Positions 16,108 to 25,500 of a stretch of 64,000 nt of DNA are shown in pieces. The stretch is from the NCBI RefSeq assembly GCF_014197435.1, contig NZ_JACIFP010000001.1:1240001-1304000 (forward strand), written 5' to 3'. Source of the DNA: Gordonia humi. GTDB lineage: Bacteria; Actinomycetota; Actinomycetes; Mycobacteriales; Mycobacteriaceae. Numbering within the stretch: the stretch's first letter is position 1; every line of letters begins with the position of its first letter. The notes beneath the pieces are model-generated. The model was not told the origin of the DNA, searched no databases, and saw nothing but the letters and a program-made list of their open reading frames with translations. Position numbers and translations under genes: made by a program.

Positions 16108-17331
16108 TCAGGACTGCGGAGCAGTGGTGGACGGCTCGCCGTCGGCGAGGACGGGTGCGTTCTCGTCCCACTCGGCGTTGACGTTGTTCGCGTCGACCTT
16201 CTGCTGCTGGGCGCGCCAGTACATGTAGCCCGACAGCGCGGCGAGGATCGCGAAGATCACGATACCGCCCGCGGCGCCGCCGATCGCGTTCGCCAGCCAG
16301 AAGCAGAGTGCGCCGACGATGCCCGCGGCGGGGAGGGTCGTGACCCAGGCGACGACCATGCGGCCGGCGACGCCCCAGCGGACTTCCGCGCCCTTCTTGC
16401 CGAGGCCGGTGCCGAGAATCGAACCGGTGGCGACGTGGGTGGTCGACAGGGCCATGCCCGCGGCGGACGAGGTCAGAATGATCGCGGCCGACGAGGCTTC
16501 GGCTGCCATGCCCTGCGGTGCGGCGATCTCGACGAGACCCTTGCCGAGGGTGCGGATGATGCGCCAGCCGCCGAGCCAGGTGCCGAGAGCGATCGCGCTC
16601 GCACAGGTGACGACGATCCAGATCGGGAGTCCGTGCTTGACCGAGCCGGCGTCGAGGTGACCGGTGGCGATGAGGGCCAGTGCGATGACGCCCATCGTCT
16701 TCTGCGCGTCACCGGTGCCGTGTGCCAGCGAGACCAGTGAAGCCGAGGCGATCTGACCGCGACGGAAGCCGTCCTCCTTCTTCTTGGCCGACATGCCGTT
16801 GGTGATCGCGTAGATCAGGAGCGTGCCGATCGCGGCGACGATGCAGGCGATGAGCGGTGCGAACAGTGCGGGGAGGATGACCTTGCCGAGGACGCCGTGC
16901 CAGTTGATGCCGGAACTGCCGATCGCGGCGAGACCCGCACCGATCAGACCGCCGAACAGTGCGTGCGAGGAACTCGACGGAAGGCCGAACAGCCAGGTGA
17001 AGAGGTTCCAGAGGATGGCGCCGATGAGTCCGGCGAAGATGATGATCAACGCCTTGTTGGCGTCGAGTCCGGAGACGAGCGTTCCCGCGTCGTCGCCGTC
17101 GGTGTTCTGGATCTTCAGAACGTCCTTGGTGATGGTTGCGGCGACCTCGACGGAGAGGAATGCGCCGACGAGATTGAGGATCGCCGAGAGGCCGACGGCC
17201 ACCTTCGGCTTGAGTGCGCCGGTCGCGATGGACGTCGCCATGGCGTTGCCGGTGTCGTGAAAGCCGTTGGTGAAGTCGAAGCCCAGGGCTGTGACGATCA
17301 ACAGCACAAGAATGATCATCTCTGCGGTCAT
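16108..17331 (-). CDS. pitA: Low-affinity inorganic phosphate transporter PitA
   Basis: A 407-residue PiT-family (PHO4) transporter with about ten hydrophobic helices. Signature repeats are GFDFTNGFHDTGNAMATSIA near the N-terminus and the corresponding SLAHGTGDAQKTMG in the second half; the aspartates of these inverted repeats coordinate ion and phosphate. SSSHALFGGLIGAG is also conserved. The ATG at 17331 (MTAEMIIL) is preferred over an upstream alternative at 17361, because the extra residues are charged and lie before the first helix. It leads the operon ending in menE, so phosphate transport and menaquinone genes may share a transcript. Confidence 0.94.
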   Translation of the reverse strand: MTAEMIILVLLIVTALGFDFTNGFHDTGNAMATSIATGALKPKVAVGLSAILNLVGAFLSVEVAATITKDVLKIQNTDGDDAGTLVSGLDANKALIIIFAGLIGAILWNLFTWLFGLPSSSSHALFGGLIGAGLAAIGSSGINWHGVLGKVILPALFAPLIACIVAAIGTLLIYAITNGMSAKKKEDGFRRGQIASASLVSLAHGTGDAQKTMGVIALALIATGHLDAGSVKHGLPIWIVVTCASAIALGTWLGGWRIIRTLGKGLVEIAAPQGMAAEASSAAIILTSSAAGMALSTTHVATGSILGTGLGKKGAEVRWGVAGRMVVAWVTTLPAAGIVGALCFWLANAIGGAAGGIVIFAILAALSGYMYWRAQQQKVDANNVNAEWDENAPVLADGEPSTTAPQS

Positions 17332-17427
17332 GCGGATAACTATGGGGTCTGAACCATACACCTCGTCAACTCGTGTGGGATAGAAAACATCGCCGTGACC
17401 TGCATGTTTCCCATGAAGAGGGGCGTA

Positions 17428-17443
17428 TTCACGAAATGTTCAC
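17428..17443 (-). promoter_or_regulatory. Possible PHO-box-like direct repeat upstream of pitA
   Basis: Two TTCAC units (17428-17432 and 17439-17443) spaced 11 bases apart, one helical turn, resemble the GTTCACC direct repeats bound by OmpR-type phosphate regulators in actinobacteria. They lie about 100 bases upstream of the pitA start. The match is short, so this is tentative. The remainder of 17332-17599 shows nothing I can support. Confidence 0.25.
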
Positions 17444-17599
17444 CACTTCGTCGCGCGGGCGTCACCACGGTGCGGCGTTCAGGGTTTCCCGGGGGCGACG
17501 CCCAGGTGTCTCTCAGGTGAACGAGAGTGCCGTATTTCGGACATGACCAGCGACGGAGGCCACAGCCGAGGTGTGTCCTCGGTATGCAACAATCGGCCA

Positions 17600-18658
17600 A
17601 TGACGATGAAGCTGGGCATGCCTATCAACTATGCGGGCGATTTTCGCGAGACCATCGACAATCTCAGGGACTTCGAGTCCGCCGGTGTGCGACGAGTCAC
17701 CGTCGCCGAGGCCTACAGCATCGACGCGGTCAGCCAGCTCGGTTACATCGCCGCACGCACCGAGACCATGGAGCTGCAGACCGGGATCCTGCCCATGTAC
17801 TCGCGCACGCCGACCAATCTCGCGATGACCGCGGCCGGTATGGACTACATCAGCGGCGGTCGATTCGTGCTCGGCATCGGTGCGTCCGGCCCGCAGGTGA
17901 TCGAGGGCTTCCACGGCGTCAAGTACGACTTCCCGCTCGGGCGAGCCCGCGAACACGTCGACATCTGCCGTCAGGTGTGGCGTCGCGAGAGGGTCGAGCA
18001 CCGCGGCCGCTCATACCAGATCCCGCTGACCCAGGACGACGGCGGATCGGGGCTCGGCAAGTCGCTCAAGATCATCAACCACCCGGTCCGTGATCGGATC
18101 CCGATGCTGCTCGCCGCGATCGGCCCGAAGAACGTCGAGCTGGCCGCGGAGCTGTTCGAGGAGTTCCAGCCGTTCCTGTTCCACCCCGAATACGTCGACG
18201 CGGCGTTCGGCGAGGCGTTGGCGGCGGGCCGAGCCAAGCGTGACCCGTCGCTCGGCGACCTGTCGATCGTGGTGCAGGCCGCGGCCCGGATCACCGAGGA
18301 CGCCGACGAGATCGAGAACGCGCTCAACGCGGTCCGCCACCACAGCGCGCTCTACATCGGCGGCATGGGCGCCCGCGGCAAGAACTTCTACAACTCGCTG
18401 GTGCAGCGGTACGGCTATGTCGAGGAGGCGGCGCTCATCCAGGATCTGTATCTGGACGGTCGCAAGGAGGAGGCGGCCGCAGCCGTACCCGACGAACTGG
18501 TGCGCGCGATGAGCCTCATCGGTCCGCGATCGTACGTCGCCGAGCGCGTCGAGGCGTTCCGCGGCGCCGATGTCGGGGTGATCCTCGCCTCGCCGTCGGC
18601 GCCGACGCACGCCCAGCGCGTCGAGGACATGCGGATACTCGCCGAGATCATCGGCTGA
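17600..18658 (+). CDS. LLM-class F420-dependent oxidoreductase
   Basis: A 352-residue TIM-barrel enzyme of the luciferase-like monooxygenase superfamily. Recognizable segments are MKLGMPINYAGDFRETIDNL, ELQTGILPMYSRTPTNLAMT, ISGGRFVLGIGASGPQVIEG and PMLLAAIGPKNVELAAEL. The LGIGASGPQVIEGFHGV block is typical of actinobacterial F420-binding members. The substrate is unknown; such enzymes reduce or oxidise small organic compounds with F420 instead of flavin. Start ATG at 17600 (or 17606 two codons on). A second, distantly related LLM enzyme is encoded about 550 bases downstream on the other strand. Confidence 0.85.
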   Translation: MTMKLGMPINYAGDFRETIDNLRDFESAGVRRVTVAEAYSIDAVSQLGYIAARTETMELQTGILPMYSRTPTNLAMTAAGMDYISGGRFVLGIGASGPQVIEGFHGVKYDFPLGRAREHVDICRQVWRRERVEHRGRSYQIPLTQDDGGSGLGKSLKIINHPVRDRIPMLLAAIGPKNVELAAELFEEFQPFLFHPEYVDAAFGEALAAGRAKRDPSLGDLSIVVQAAARITEDADEIENALNAVRHHSALYIGGMGARGKNFYNSLVQRYGYVEEAALIQDLYLDGRKEEAAAAVPDELVRAMSLIGPRSYVAERVEAFRGADVGVILASPSAPTHAQRVEDMRILAEIIG

Positions 18659-18695
18659 CCCGGGCGGATCGGACCCGCGACGTCCGCGAGTCGGA

Positions 18696-19187
18696 TCAGC
18701 CGACCGCGGCCTCGATCGCGTCGAGGTTCGACTCCATGCCCGCGCGCCACACGGCCAGGCGTCCGTCGATGATCCGGGCCTCCTTGTCCGGTGCGGCGGC
18801 GATGAAGCCCGCGAAAGGGGACTCGCCGTCGCCGATCCGGGCCCACTGGCGGATGATCGATTCGTTCCGCGCGGGGTCGACCTCGAATCCCCAGAGAGCC
18901 CACGGCTCGGCGTCGGCCGGACCCACCGACCACACCCAGCGCCGACCGTCCTCGACTTCGGTGATCGTCGCATCGGTCTGCCACTGCCCGAGCTCGGTGT
19001 TCTCGTTGTATCCGCGGAATCGTGCGCCCGATGCGACGGCGTCCGCCCCGTCGAGCCACTCGACGCGCTGCAGTTCGCCGTCGGCGCGAGTCGGGAGTGC
19101 GATGTCGGTGACGAGCTCCCACGCCCGCTCGGGAGAGCAGGCGACCCTGCGGGTCACCTCGATGATCGGGTTGTCGCGTAGACGCAT
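18696..19187 (-). CDS. SRPBCC-family (START/Bet v1-like) protein
   Basis: A 163-residue protein. The N-terminal pattern IEVTRRVACSPERAWELVTD, followed by the ligand-pocket strand GARFRGYNENTELGQWQTD and the long C-terminal helix, is that of polyketide cyclase / START-like SRPBCC proteins, which bind hydrophobic ligands and sometimes act as aromatase-cyclases. The ATG at 19187 is preceded by a GAAAGGTC ribosome site and lies 22 bases after the LLM gene (19210-20142), so the two probably form an operon. Ligand unknown. Confidence 0.8.
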   Translation of the reverse strand: MRLRDNPIIEVTRRVACSPERAWELVTDIALPTRADGELQRVEWLDGADAVASGARFRGYNENTELGQWQTDATITEVEDGRRWVWSVGPADAEPWALWGFEVDPARNESIIRQWARIGDGESPFAGFIAAAPDKEARIIDGRLAVWRAGMESNLDAIEAAVG

Positions 19188-19209
19188 CGAATAGACCTTT
19201 CGTGTCCGG

Positions 19210-20142
19210 TCAGCCCAGCTGCGGGGCGACCTTGTCGGCGACCAGGGCGAGGTGGTCCAGGTCGTGCAGGTCGAGTACCTGCAGGTACAGGCGGGTGACG
19301 CCGATCTCGCGGTAGGCGGAGATCTTCGCGACGACCTCGTCGACGGTTCCGGCGGCACCGTTGGATCGCAGCTCCGCCGGTTCGCGGCCGATGGCTTCGG
19401 CCCGGCGGTTCACCTCGGCGTCGGACTCGCCGCAGCACAGCACCAACGACGCGGAATAGACGAGGTCGTCGCCGTCGCGGCCGATGTCGGCGCATGCGGT
19501 ACGGACGCGCTCGTACATGGTCGTGACGGTCTCGCGGGGTGAGAACGGAACGTTGAACTCGTCGGCGAAGCGGGCCGCCAGTGCCGGCGTACGACGCGGC
19601 CCGTGCCCGCCGATGACGATCGGAGGATGCGGCGCCTGCGCGGGTTTGGCGAGTGCGGGCGAATCGGCGACGGTGAGTTGCTTACCGGAGTAGGAGAACG
19701 ATTCGCCGACGGGCGTCCCCCACATGCCGGTGACGATCTCGAGGGTGTCCTCCAGACGGTCGAAGCGGTCGCCGAGGCTCGGGAACGGAATGCCGTAGGC
19801 GGTGTGCTCCTGGGCGAACCAGCCCGCGCCGACTCCGAAGTCGATGCGGCCGCCGCTCATCTGGTCGACCTGTGCGACCGAGACGGCCAGCGGACCGGGG
19901 TACCGGAACGTGGCCGAGGTGACCAACGTGCCGAGCCGGATGCGTGAGGTCTGGACCGCCAGACCGGCGAGAGTGACCCAGGCGTCGGTCGGTCCCGGGC
20001 CGCCGTCGCCGTCGCCCATCGCGAGATAGTGATCGGAGCGGAAGAAGGCGTCATAGTCCAGGTCTTCGGCGGCGCGGGCGACGGCGAGCAGGTCGTCGTA
20101 GGTCGCGCCCTGCTGGGGTTCGGTGAAGATACGCAGTTCCAT
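19210..20142 (-). CDS. LLM-class F420-dependent oxidoreductase
   Basis: A 310-residue luciferase-like TIM-barrel protein. MELRIFTEPQQGATYDDLLA, then FFRSDHYLAMGDGDG, the LGTLVTSATFRYPGPLA block, MSGGRIDFGVGAGWFAQEH and PHPPIVIGGHGPRRTPALAA match the F420-dependent LLM subgroup. The GVGAGWFAQEH loop contacts the cofactor in relatives. It is upstream of, and probably co-transcribed with, the SRPBCC gene. Substrate unknown; F420 rather than FMN use is inferred from the subgroup. Confidence 0.87.
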   Translation of the reverse strand: MELRIFTEPQQGATYDDLLAVARAAEDLDYDAFFRSDHYLAMGDGDGGPGPTDAWVTLAGLAVQTSRIRLGTLVTSATFRYPGPLAVSVAQVDQMSGGRIDFGVGAGWFAQEHTAYGIPFPSLGDRFDRLEDTLEIVTGMWGTPVGESFSYSGKQLTVADSPALAKPAQAPHPPIVIGGHGPRRTPALAARFADEFNVPFSPRETVTTMYERVRTACADIGRDGDDLVYSASLVLCCGESDAEVNRRAEAIGREPAELRSNGAAGTVDEVVAKISAYREIGVTRLYLQVLDLHDLDHLALVADKVAPQLG

Positions 20143-20186
20143 GACAACTCATGGTTCCAGAGTCGTCAGGGGACCGCTCGTGAGCG

Positions 20187-20333
20187 TCAGTCCTCGGCGT
20201 CGTCGTCGCCGTCGGTGTCGTGCTCGGCCAGGACGTCGTCCCCGCCCGCGCCTTCCAGGACGGTGAGCTCGTTGTCGATGGCAGCCGAGACTGCTTCTGC
20301 CTTGTGCTTGATCTTGTCGATGAACTCGGACAT
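20187..20333 (-). CDS. Small acidic protein, unknown
   Basis: A 48-residue protein MSEFIDKIKHKAEAVSAAID followed by a strongly acidic tail (AEHDTDGDDDAED). The N-terminal half is an amphipathic helix of lysines and alanines resembling small antitoxin- or CsbD-like stress proteins of actinobacteria, but I cannot assign it. A GGGAGCCCGCC ribosome site precedes the ATG. It lies between the LLM gene and the crcB pair and is transcribed away from crcB. Confidence 0.6.
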   Translation of the reverse strand: MSEFIDKIKHKAEAVSAAIDNELTVLEGAGGDDVLAEHDTDGDDDAED

Positions 20334-20439
20334 GGCGGGCTCCCGGAGTAGGAACGGACGGTTGCGATTCGATTGTATGTGCGGGGCGCGCGTAATCTGA
20401 CGCTGCGGTGGAGGAGAGACGAGGTGAGGAGTGCCGACG

Positions 20440-20865
20440 ATGAGCGGTCGTTCGTGGCAGGTGTCCGACCTGGCGCTCGTGTTCGTCGGCGGCGCGGCCG
20501 GAACCGCGCTGCGCTGGGCCGCGGAGGAGGCCTGGCCCGCGCATGACGGGCAGTGGCCGATCGGGACCTTCGTCGTCAACATCGTCGGCGCGTTCGTGCT
20601 CGGCACGCTTCTGGAGACTCTGGTCCGCCTGGGGGCGGATCAGGGCGGGCGCCGCCGCATCCGGTTGACGGTCGGCACCGGGTTCTGCGGCGCGTTCACC
20701 ACCTACAGCGCGTTCGCGTTGGAGTTGAGTCTGCTCGGCAAGGGCGGATTCGTGGGCCTGGCCGTCGCGTATGCGCTGGTCAGCGTGGTCGCCGGTGTGC
20801 TCGTGGCATGGCTCGGTGTGCTGGTCGCGCGACGCGCGGGTCCCCTGCGGGGCGGTACCGCATGA
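20440..20865 (+). CDS. crcB: Fluoride channel subunit CrcB/Fluc (first)
   Basis: A 141-residue Fluc-family membrane protein with four helices. GGAAGTALRWAAEEA and GTFVVNIVGAFVLGTLLE hold the conserved arginine and asparagine, and TVGTGFCGAFTTYSAFALEL carries the phenylalanine box and sodium-site residues. Two tandem Fluc genes usually build one antiparallel heterodimeric fluoride exporter. The ATG at 20440 has AGGAG eight bases upstream; a GTG at 20431 is possible. It overlaps the second subunit by ATGA. No fluoride riboswitch was recognised upstream. Confidence 0.92.
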   Translation: MSGRSWQVSDLALVFVGGAAGTALRWAAEEAWPAHDGQWPIGTFVVNIVGAFVLGTLLETLVRLGADQGGRRRIRLTVGTGFCGAFTTYSAFALELSLLGKGGFVGLAVAYALVSVVAGVLVAWLGVLVARRAGPLRGGTA

Positions 20866-21215
20866 TTCCCGCACTGCTCGTCCTGGCCGGTGCGCTCGGC
20901 TCGGTGGCCCGTTTCGTCGTCGACGAGGAGTCCAAGCGGCGCTGGCCCGGTGCGTTCCCCGGCCCGGTCGTCACGATCAACGTGACCGGTTCGCTGCTGA
21001 TCGGCCTCGTCGCCGGGATCGTCATGTTCCACGGCGCCTCCGCCGACTGGCAGACGGTGATCGGCACCGGATTCTGCGGTGGTTACACGACGTTCTCCAC
21101 GTCGGTCCTGGAGACGGTCCGCACCGGCGGTCGCCGCGGAGTCCTGTACGCGGCGCTGACCCTTGTCGGGTCGGTCGCCGCGTGCGCGCTCGGCCTGGCT
21201 CTGGGCGCGATCTAG
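20862..21215 (+). CDS. crcB: Fluoride channel subunit CrcB/Fluc (second)
   Basis: A 117-residue Fluc protein with four short helices: GALGSVARFVVDEESKRRWP, TINVTGSLLIGLVAGIVMF and VIGTGFCGGYTTFSTSVLET, the last containing the GFxGGxTTFS fluoride-pore signature. It is shorter than the first subunit and translationally coupled to it (ATGA at 20862-20865). It probably forms a heterodimer with the preceding product to export fluoride. Its stop overlaps by four bases the stop of the convergent P450 gene. Confidence 0.92.
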   Translation: MIPALLVLAGALGSVARFVVDEESKRRWPGAFPGPVVTINVTGSLLIGLVAGIVMFHGASADWQTVIGTGFCGGYTTFSTSVLETVRTGGRRGVLYAALTLVGSVAACALGLALGAI

Positions 21216-22438
21216 AGCATGCACGGAATCGAGGTGGGCCGGCGCACGTAATTGCCTTCGGCCCATTCGATTCCGTCGACGTCGACCTCGAAGTTCGGGC
21301 AGCGGGCGAGCAGCTCCTCCAGCGCGACGCGCGCCTGCAGTCGGGCTGCGGCGGCTCCGAGGCAGTGGTGTGCGCCGTGGCTGAACGTGAGGATGTTGCG
21401 CGGACGGCGTCGGACGTCGAGCGTGCCCGCCGCGGGACCGTACTCGCGTTCGTCGCGGTTGGCCGACCCGTAGCAGAGCAGCACCTTGCGGTCGGCGGGA
21501 ATCGTGACGCCGTCGACCTCTACGTCGCGGGTCGTGGTCCGCGCCAGCCCCTGAACGGGCGAGGTGAGCCGGAGGAGTTCTTCGACGGCGTCGGACATGA
21601 CTGCGGGGTCGTCGAGCAGAATCCGCCGTTGGTCGCGGTGAACGGTGAGGAGTTCGGCGGAGCCTCCGAGCATGCCGGTCGTCGTGTCGTTGCCGCCCGC
21701 CACCATGGTGAAGGCGAACGCCAGAATCGACAGCAGTCCGGCCGGGTCGGTCCGCGGATCGTCCGCGACGCCCGCGGCGACCAGGTGCGAGACGGTGTCG
21801 TCGCCGGGCTCGGCGCGTCGCCGTTCGATGAGCTCGGCGAAGTAGGCGGTCAGTTCGAGAACCGCATCGGAGGCGGTGGCCATCGCGGCCCCGAGGTCGG
21901 CTCCCGGATTCGCGCCGACGATCGCCTCGGTCCAGGCGTCGAACCGTCGACGGTCGTCCTCCGGCACACCGAGATAGTGCGCGACCACCATGCTCGGCAG
22001 CGGTTTGAACAGTTCGACCGCGACGTCCCCGCCACCGCGAGCACGGAGGTCCTCGATGCGGTCGACGACGAACGCGCGGACGAGCGGTTCGAGCGTCGTG
22101 ACCTGTCGCGGGGTGAATCCGCGCGCGACGAGTCTGCGGAAGTCGGTGTGCTGCGGTGGATCCTGCATCACGATCGGAGGATTGTCGGCCAGGCCGATCG
22201 CCTTCAGTTCGCCGTAGGTGACGGTGAGCCCCCGTGCCGAGGAGAACGTCTCCCAGTCGGTGGCCGCAGCCATGACGTCGGCGTGTCTGGTCAGCACCCA
22301 GTAGTCGTCCGCTGGCGCGTCCGGCGGGACCACGTGATGGACCGGGTGGTGGTCGCGCAGGTTCGCGTACATGTCGAACGGGTCGCGCCAGGATGCGCCC
22401 GAGCGCATCGTGAAGGCTTCAGACGTGTCCTGATCCAT
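21212..22438 (-). CDS. Cytochrome P450
   Basis: A 408-residue soluble P450. The I-helix oxygen-binding motif is AGGNDTTT, the K-helix ExxR is EELLR, and the heme-ligand loop is FSHGAHHCLGAAAARLQAR with C359 as the thiolate ligand. These are the hallmarks of actinobacterial CYP proteins; the family number cannot be fixed by eye. The start MDQDTSEAF at 22438 is used; an upstream frame extension to 22474 has no ribosome site. Its promoter region is shared with the divergent iron-regulated NRPS gene, so it could be a tailoring enzyme, but many such P450s act on lipids. No ferredoxin gene is adjacent. Confidence 0.9.
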   Translation of the reverse strand: MDQDTSEAFTMRSGASWRDPFDMYANLRDHHPVHHVVPPDAPADDYWVLTRHADVMAAATDWETFSSARGLTVTYGELKAIGLADNPPIVMQDPPQHTDFRRLVARGFTPRQVTTLEPLVRAFVVDRIEDLRARGGGDVAVELFKPLPSMVVAHYLGVPEDDRRRFDAWTEAIVGANPGADLGAAMATASDAVLELTAYFAELIERRRAEPGDDTVSHLVAAGVADDPRTDPAGLLSILAFAFTMVAGGNDTTTGMLGGSAELLTVHRDQRRILLDDPAVMSDAVEELLRLTSPVQGLARTTTRDVEVDGVTIPADRKVLLCYGSANRDEREYGPAAGTLDVRRRPRNILTFSHGAHHCLGAAAARLQARVALEELLARCPNFEVDVDGIEWAEGNYVRRPTSIPCML

Positions 22439-22550
22439 GTATGGATGGTGCGGCAGAGACCTCCGATCGGTCAACGACTCCTACACGGCGACGATGCGGT
22501 CGGCCAGATCCGGTGCGCCATCGTCGGGGGCGTCATCGCGGAGAGGTAGC

Positions 22551-22569
22551 TTAGGTTAGGCTCACGTAC
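22551..22569 (+). promoter_or_regulatory. IdeR/DtxR-type iron box upstream of NRPS 1
   Basis: TTAGGTTAGGCTCACGTAC matches the IdeR consensus TTAGGTTAGSCTAACCTAA at about 16 of 19 positions, with a perfect left half. It lies 30 bases before the NRPS start and within the 160-base gap shared with the P450 gene. Iron-loaded IdeR would repress transcription from here. Confidence 0.8.
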
Positions 22570-22598
22570 ATGTCTGAGTCGACGAGGGTGTGCATTCG

Positions 22599-25500
22599 AT
22601 GACCGGTCGGAACGAGCGGGTCGCGCTGACCGCTCTGCAACGCGCATACCTCGCGGGGCGGTCGGCCGAACTGCCGCTCGGCGGGCGGGCCATGCGCGAG
22701 TTCCGGGCGTACGACGGCCTGTCCGATGCGTCGCGAGTCCGCGGGGTCGTCGATGCGGTGGTGGCGCGCCACGAGGCGCTGCGTCTGCACATCGATCCCG
22801 ACCGTGCACAACAATGGGTGGGCGACGCTCCCGCCGTCGCACTCCGGGAGATCGACCTCACGCTGGTCTCGCCGGTGGAGCAGGCACGGCGGCTGCACTC
22901 AGTACGGCAGGCGATGCTCGGTCCCGAGACCTCGGATCGCGCCCCGGTCGAGGTCGCGATCGTCGATCGCGGCGACGGCGTCTCCGTCCTTCTCAGTGTC
23001 GACTCGTTGATCATCGACGGTGCTGGAGTCAACCGGGTGCTCGCCGACGCGGCCGCGTTGTACGCGGCCGCACCCGGTGCGGAGCCGGACCTCCCGCCGA
23101 TCGAGTCGGACCTGATCGGTGAACTGCGGAACGTGCCGTCGGAGACGAGCACCGACCGCGAGTACTGGAGTGCGCGGGCCGAGACGCTGGGACCGGTGCC
23201 GTCCCTGCCGTGGTCGGCACCGCTCGCGTCCATCGACCGGTCCCCCTACAGCCGGGTCGGGATCACGATCGACGGCTCGACCAGGAATGCGGCCCGCGCG
23301 GCCGGATCACAGCGCAAGCTCTTCGAGAACACCGTCGTCTTCGCGGCGGTCACCGAGAGCCTGCGTCGATGGTCCGGGGGCACCGGATTCCGCATCGGTG
23401 TCCCCATCGGCAGCACCGGTGCGGCGGGGCGCCCGGTAGGGCCGTTCTCCGACTTCGTCATAGTCGACGTCCCGGACGGTCCGACGTTCGGTGAACGCAG
23501 CCGGGGTCTGCAGCGATCGGTGCTCGCGGCGCTCTCGCATCGAACGGTCTCCGGCACGACCGTCGCTCGTCAGGTCCTCGCCGCGGACCGCACGGCCGCC
23601 GTGGTGTGTCCGGTGACCTTCACGAACGGCCTCTCCTGGCCGGCGTCGCCGGACCTGCCCGGCGAACGCATCAGGTTGTCGGAGCATCTGACGGCGACCC
23701 CCCAGGTGGCCTTGGACCTCAGAGTGTCCGTCGCCGACTCGGGCGGGCTGTACCTGCACGCTGATTTCGCGACCGATGCGATCAGCGAGACCGTGGTGCG
23801 CGGAGTGCTGCGGACCGCCGCTGACCTGCTCGAGGCGATGGCGGATGAGGCGACCTGGAGTCGTGGCGAACCCGTCGACATCGATCAGAGCGTGCTGACG
23901 AGCCCGGACACTGCGCCGCCTTACCGTGATGAGATTCGGACGATGCTGTGGCGCAACCTTTTCCAGGATCCGCCTGCGGGCGTTGCTATTGTCTGCGGCG
24001 GTCGACGCATCGACTACCCGACGCTGGCGCACATGGTGACCGACGCGATGTCGGTGCTGCGGGCGGACGGTGTCCGAGCCGGCGACCGAGTCACCGTGGA
24101 AATGGGCAAGGGTGTCGAGCAGATCGTCACCGTGCTCGCGTGCCTGTTGATGCGGGCCGTCTACATACCGCTCGACCCGACGGCGCCGGAGCGGCGGCGG
24201 GAGGCGATCGTCGCGGCGGTGCGCCCTCGTCGTCGGGTGACCGAGGGGCTGACCGGCGGCCGCGAAGGCGCACCGACGATCCGATTCGAGCCGAGCGCGG
24301 CCGACGACGCACAGTACATCCTGTTCACGTCCGGGTCGACTGGTGCGCCGAAGGGCGTCGTGGTGCGTCGGGACTCGGTGGAGGCGATGATGCGCAGCTC
24401 CCTCGATCGCTGGCGAATCGGCGCCGACGACGTCCTGTTCGGGGTCTCGGCGCTGCACCACGACATGTCGGTGGTCGACAGCCTGGCGCCGTTCCAGGTC
24501 GGCGCGACGCTGGTGCTTCCCACTCACGAGCAGCGCCGCGATGCGGTGGCGTGGGCGGAGGCCGTCGCTGCCGAACGAGTGACGGTCTGGATCTCGGTTC
24601 CAGCGATGATGGACATGCTGCTGCACTGCGCGGCCGCCGGACAGCTCGGCACCCTGCGTCGCGCGGTGCTCGGCGGAGACTGGGTGACCGGAGAACTCGT
24701 CGATCGTCTGCGGACGGCCGCGCCCGACTGCGGGATCACGTCGGTCGGCGGACCCACCGAGACCACCGTCTGGAACATCTGGCACGACGTGGTTCCTCAG
24801 GGACCGGGACCGGTGCCGTACGGCAGCCCGCTGCCGGGCAACGCATACCAGGTGGTGGACGATCACGGCAGACCGGTGCCGCCCGGCGTCGTCGGCCGCA
24901 TGCGGTGCACGGGAATCGCGGTGGCGGACGGCTATCTGGTCGCGGGCGACGCGGTCCCACCGGGATTCGGGACGACCGTCGGCGCGGACGGGCTCGCGCA
25001 GCGTTCCTTCCTCACCAGCGACATCGGTCGGTACCGACCCGACGGTGTGATCGAGTTCCTCGGGCGCGCCGACGGTTTCGTCAAAGTCCGCGGGGTTCGG
25101 ATAGAACCGGGCGAGGTCGAGAAGGAACTGCTGTCGCACTCCGCGGTGGCTCGGGCCGTGGTCAGTGCGGTCCGTGCCGACCCGGCCGACTCCTTCGGTG
25201 AGACGGCGCTCGGCTGCCTCTACGTGGCGGCGAACGGAAGCGATCCGGCCGAACTCCGCGCACATCTCGAACGTCGGCTGCCGAGCAGTCATGTACCGAC
25301 CGTCTGGCGCCGAGTCGACGACGTGCCGCTGACACCGAACGGCAAGCCCGATCGCGACTCGGTGGAACATATCCTGCGGACCTCGGTCGAAGGTGCGGAC
25401 ACCGATCCGCTTGTATGGCTGACCGCGGCAGCGCTCAATCGAGTCCGGCCGGACGACGAGGTTCCCGTCGACGCCGCGACCGAGATTCCGATGCACTGGC

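Noticed and set aside
20340..20440. Fluoride (crcB) riboswitch upstream of the crcB pair
   Set aside because: The conserved pseudoknot and GATGG-type core could not be found in the short leader; only a ribosome site is visible.
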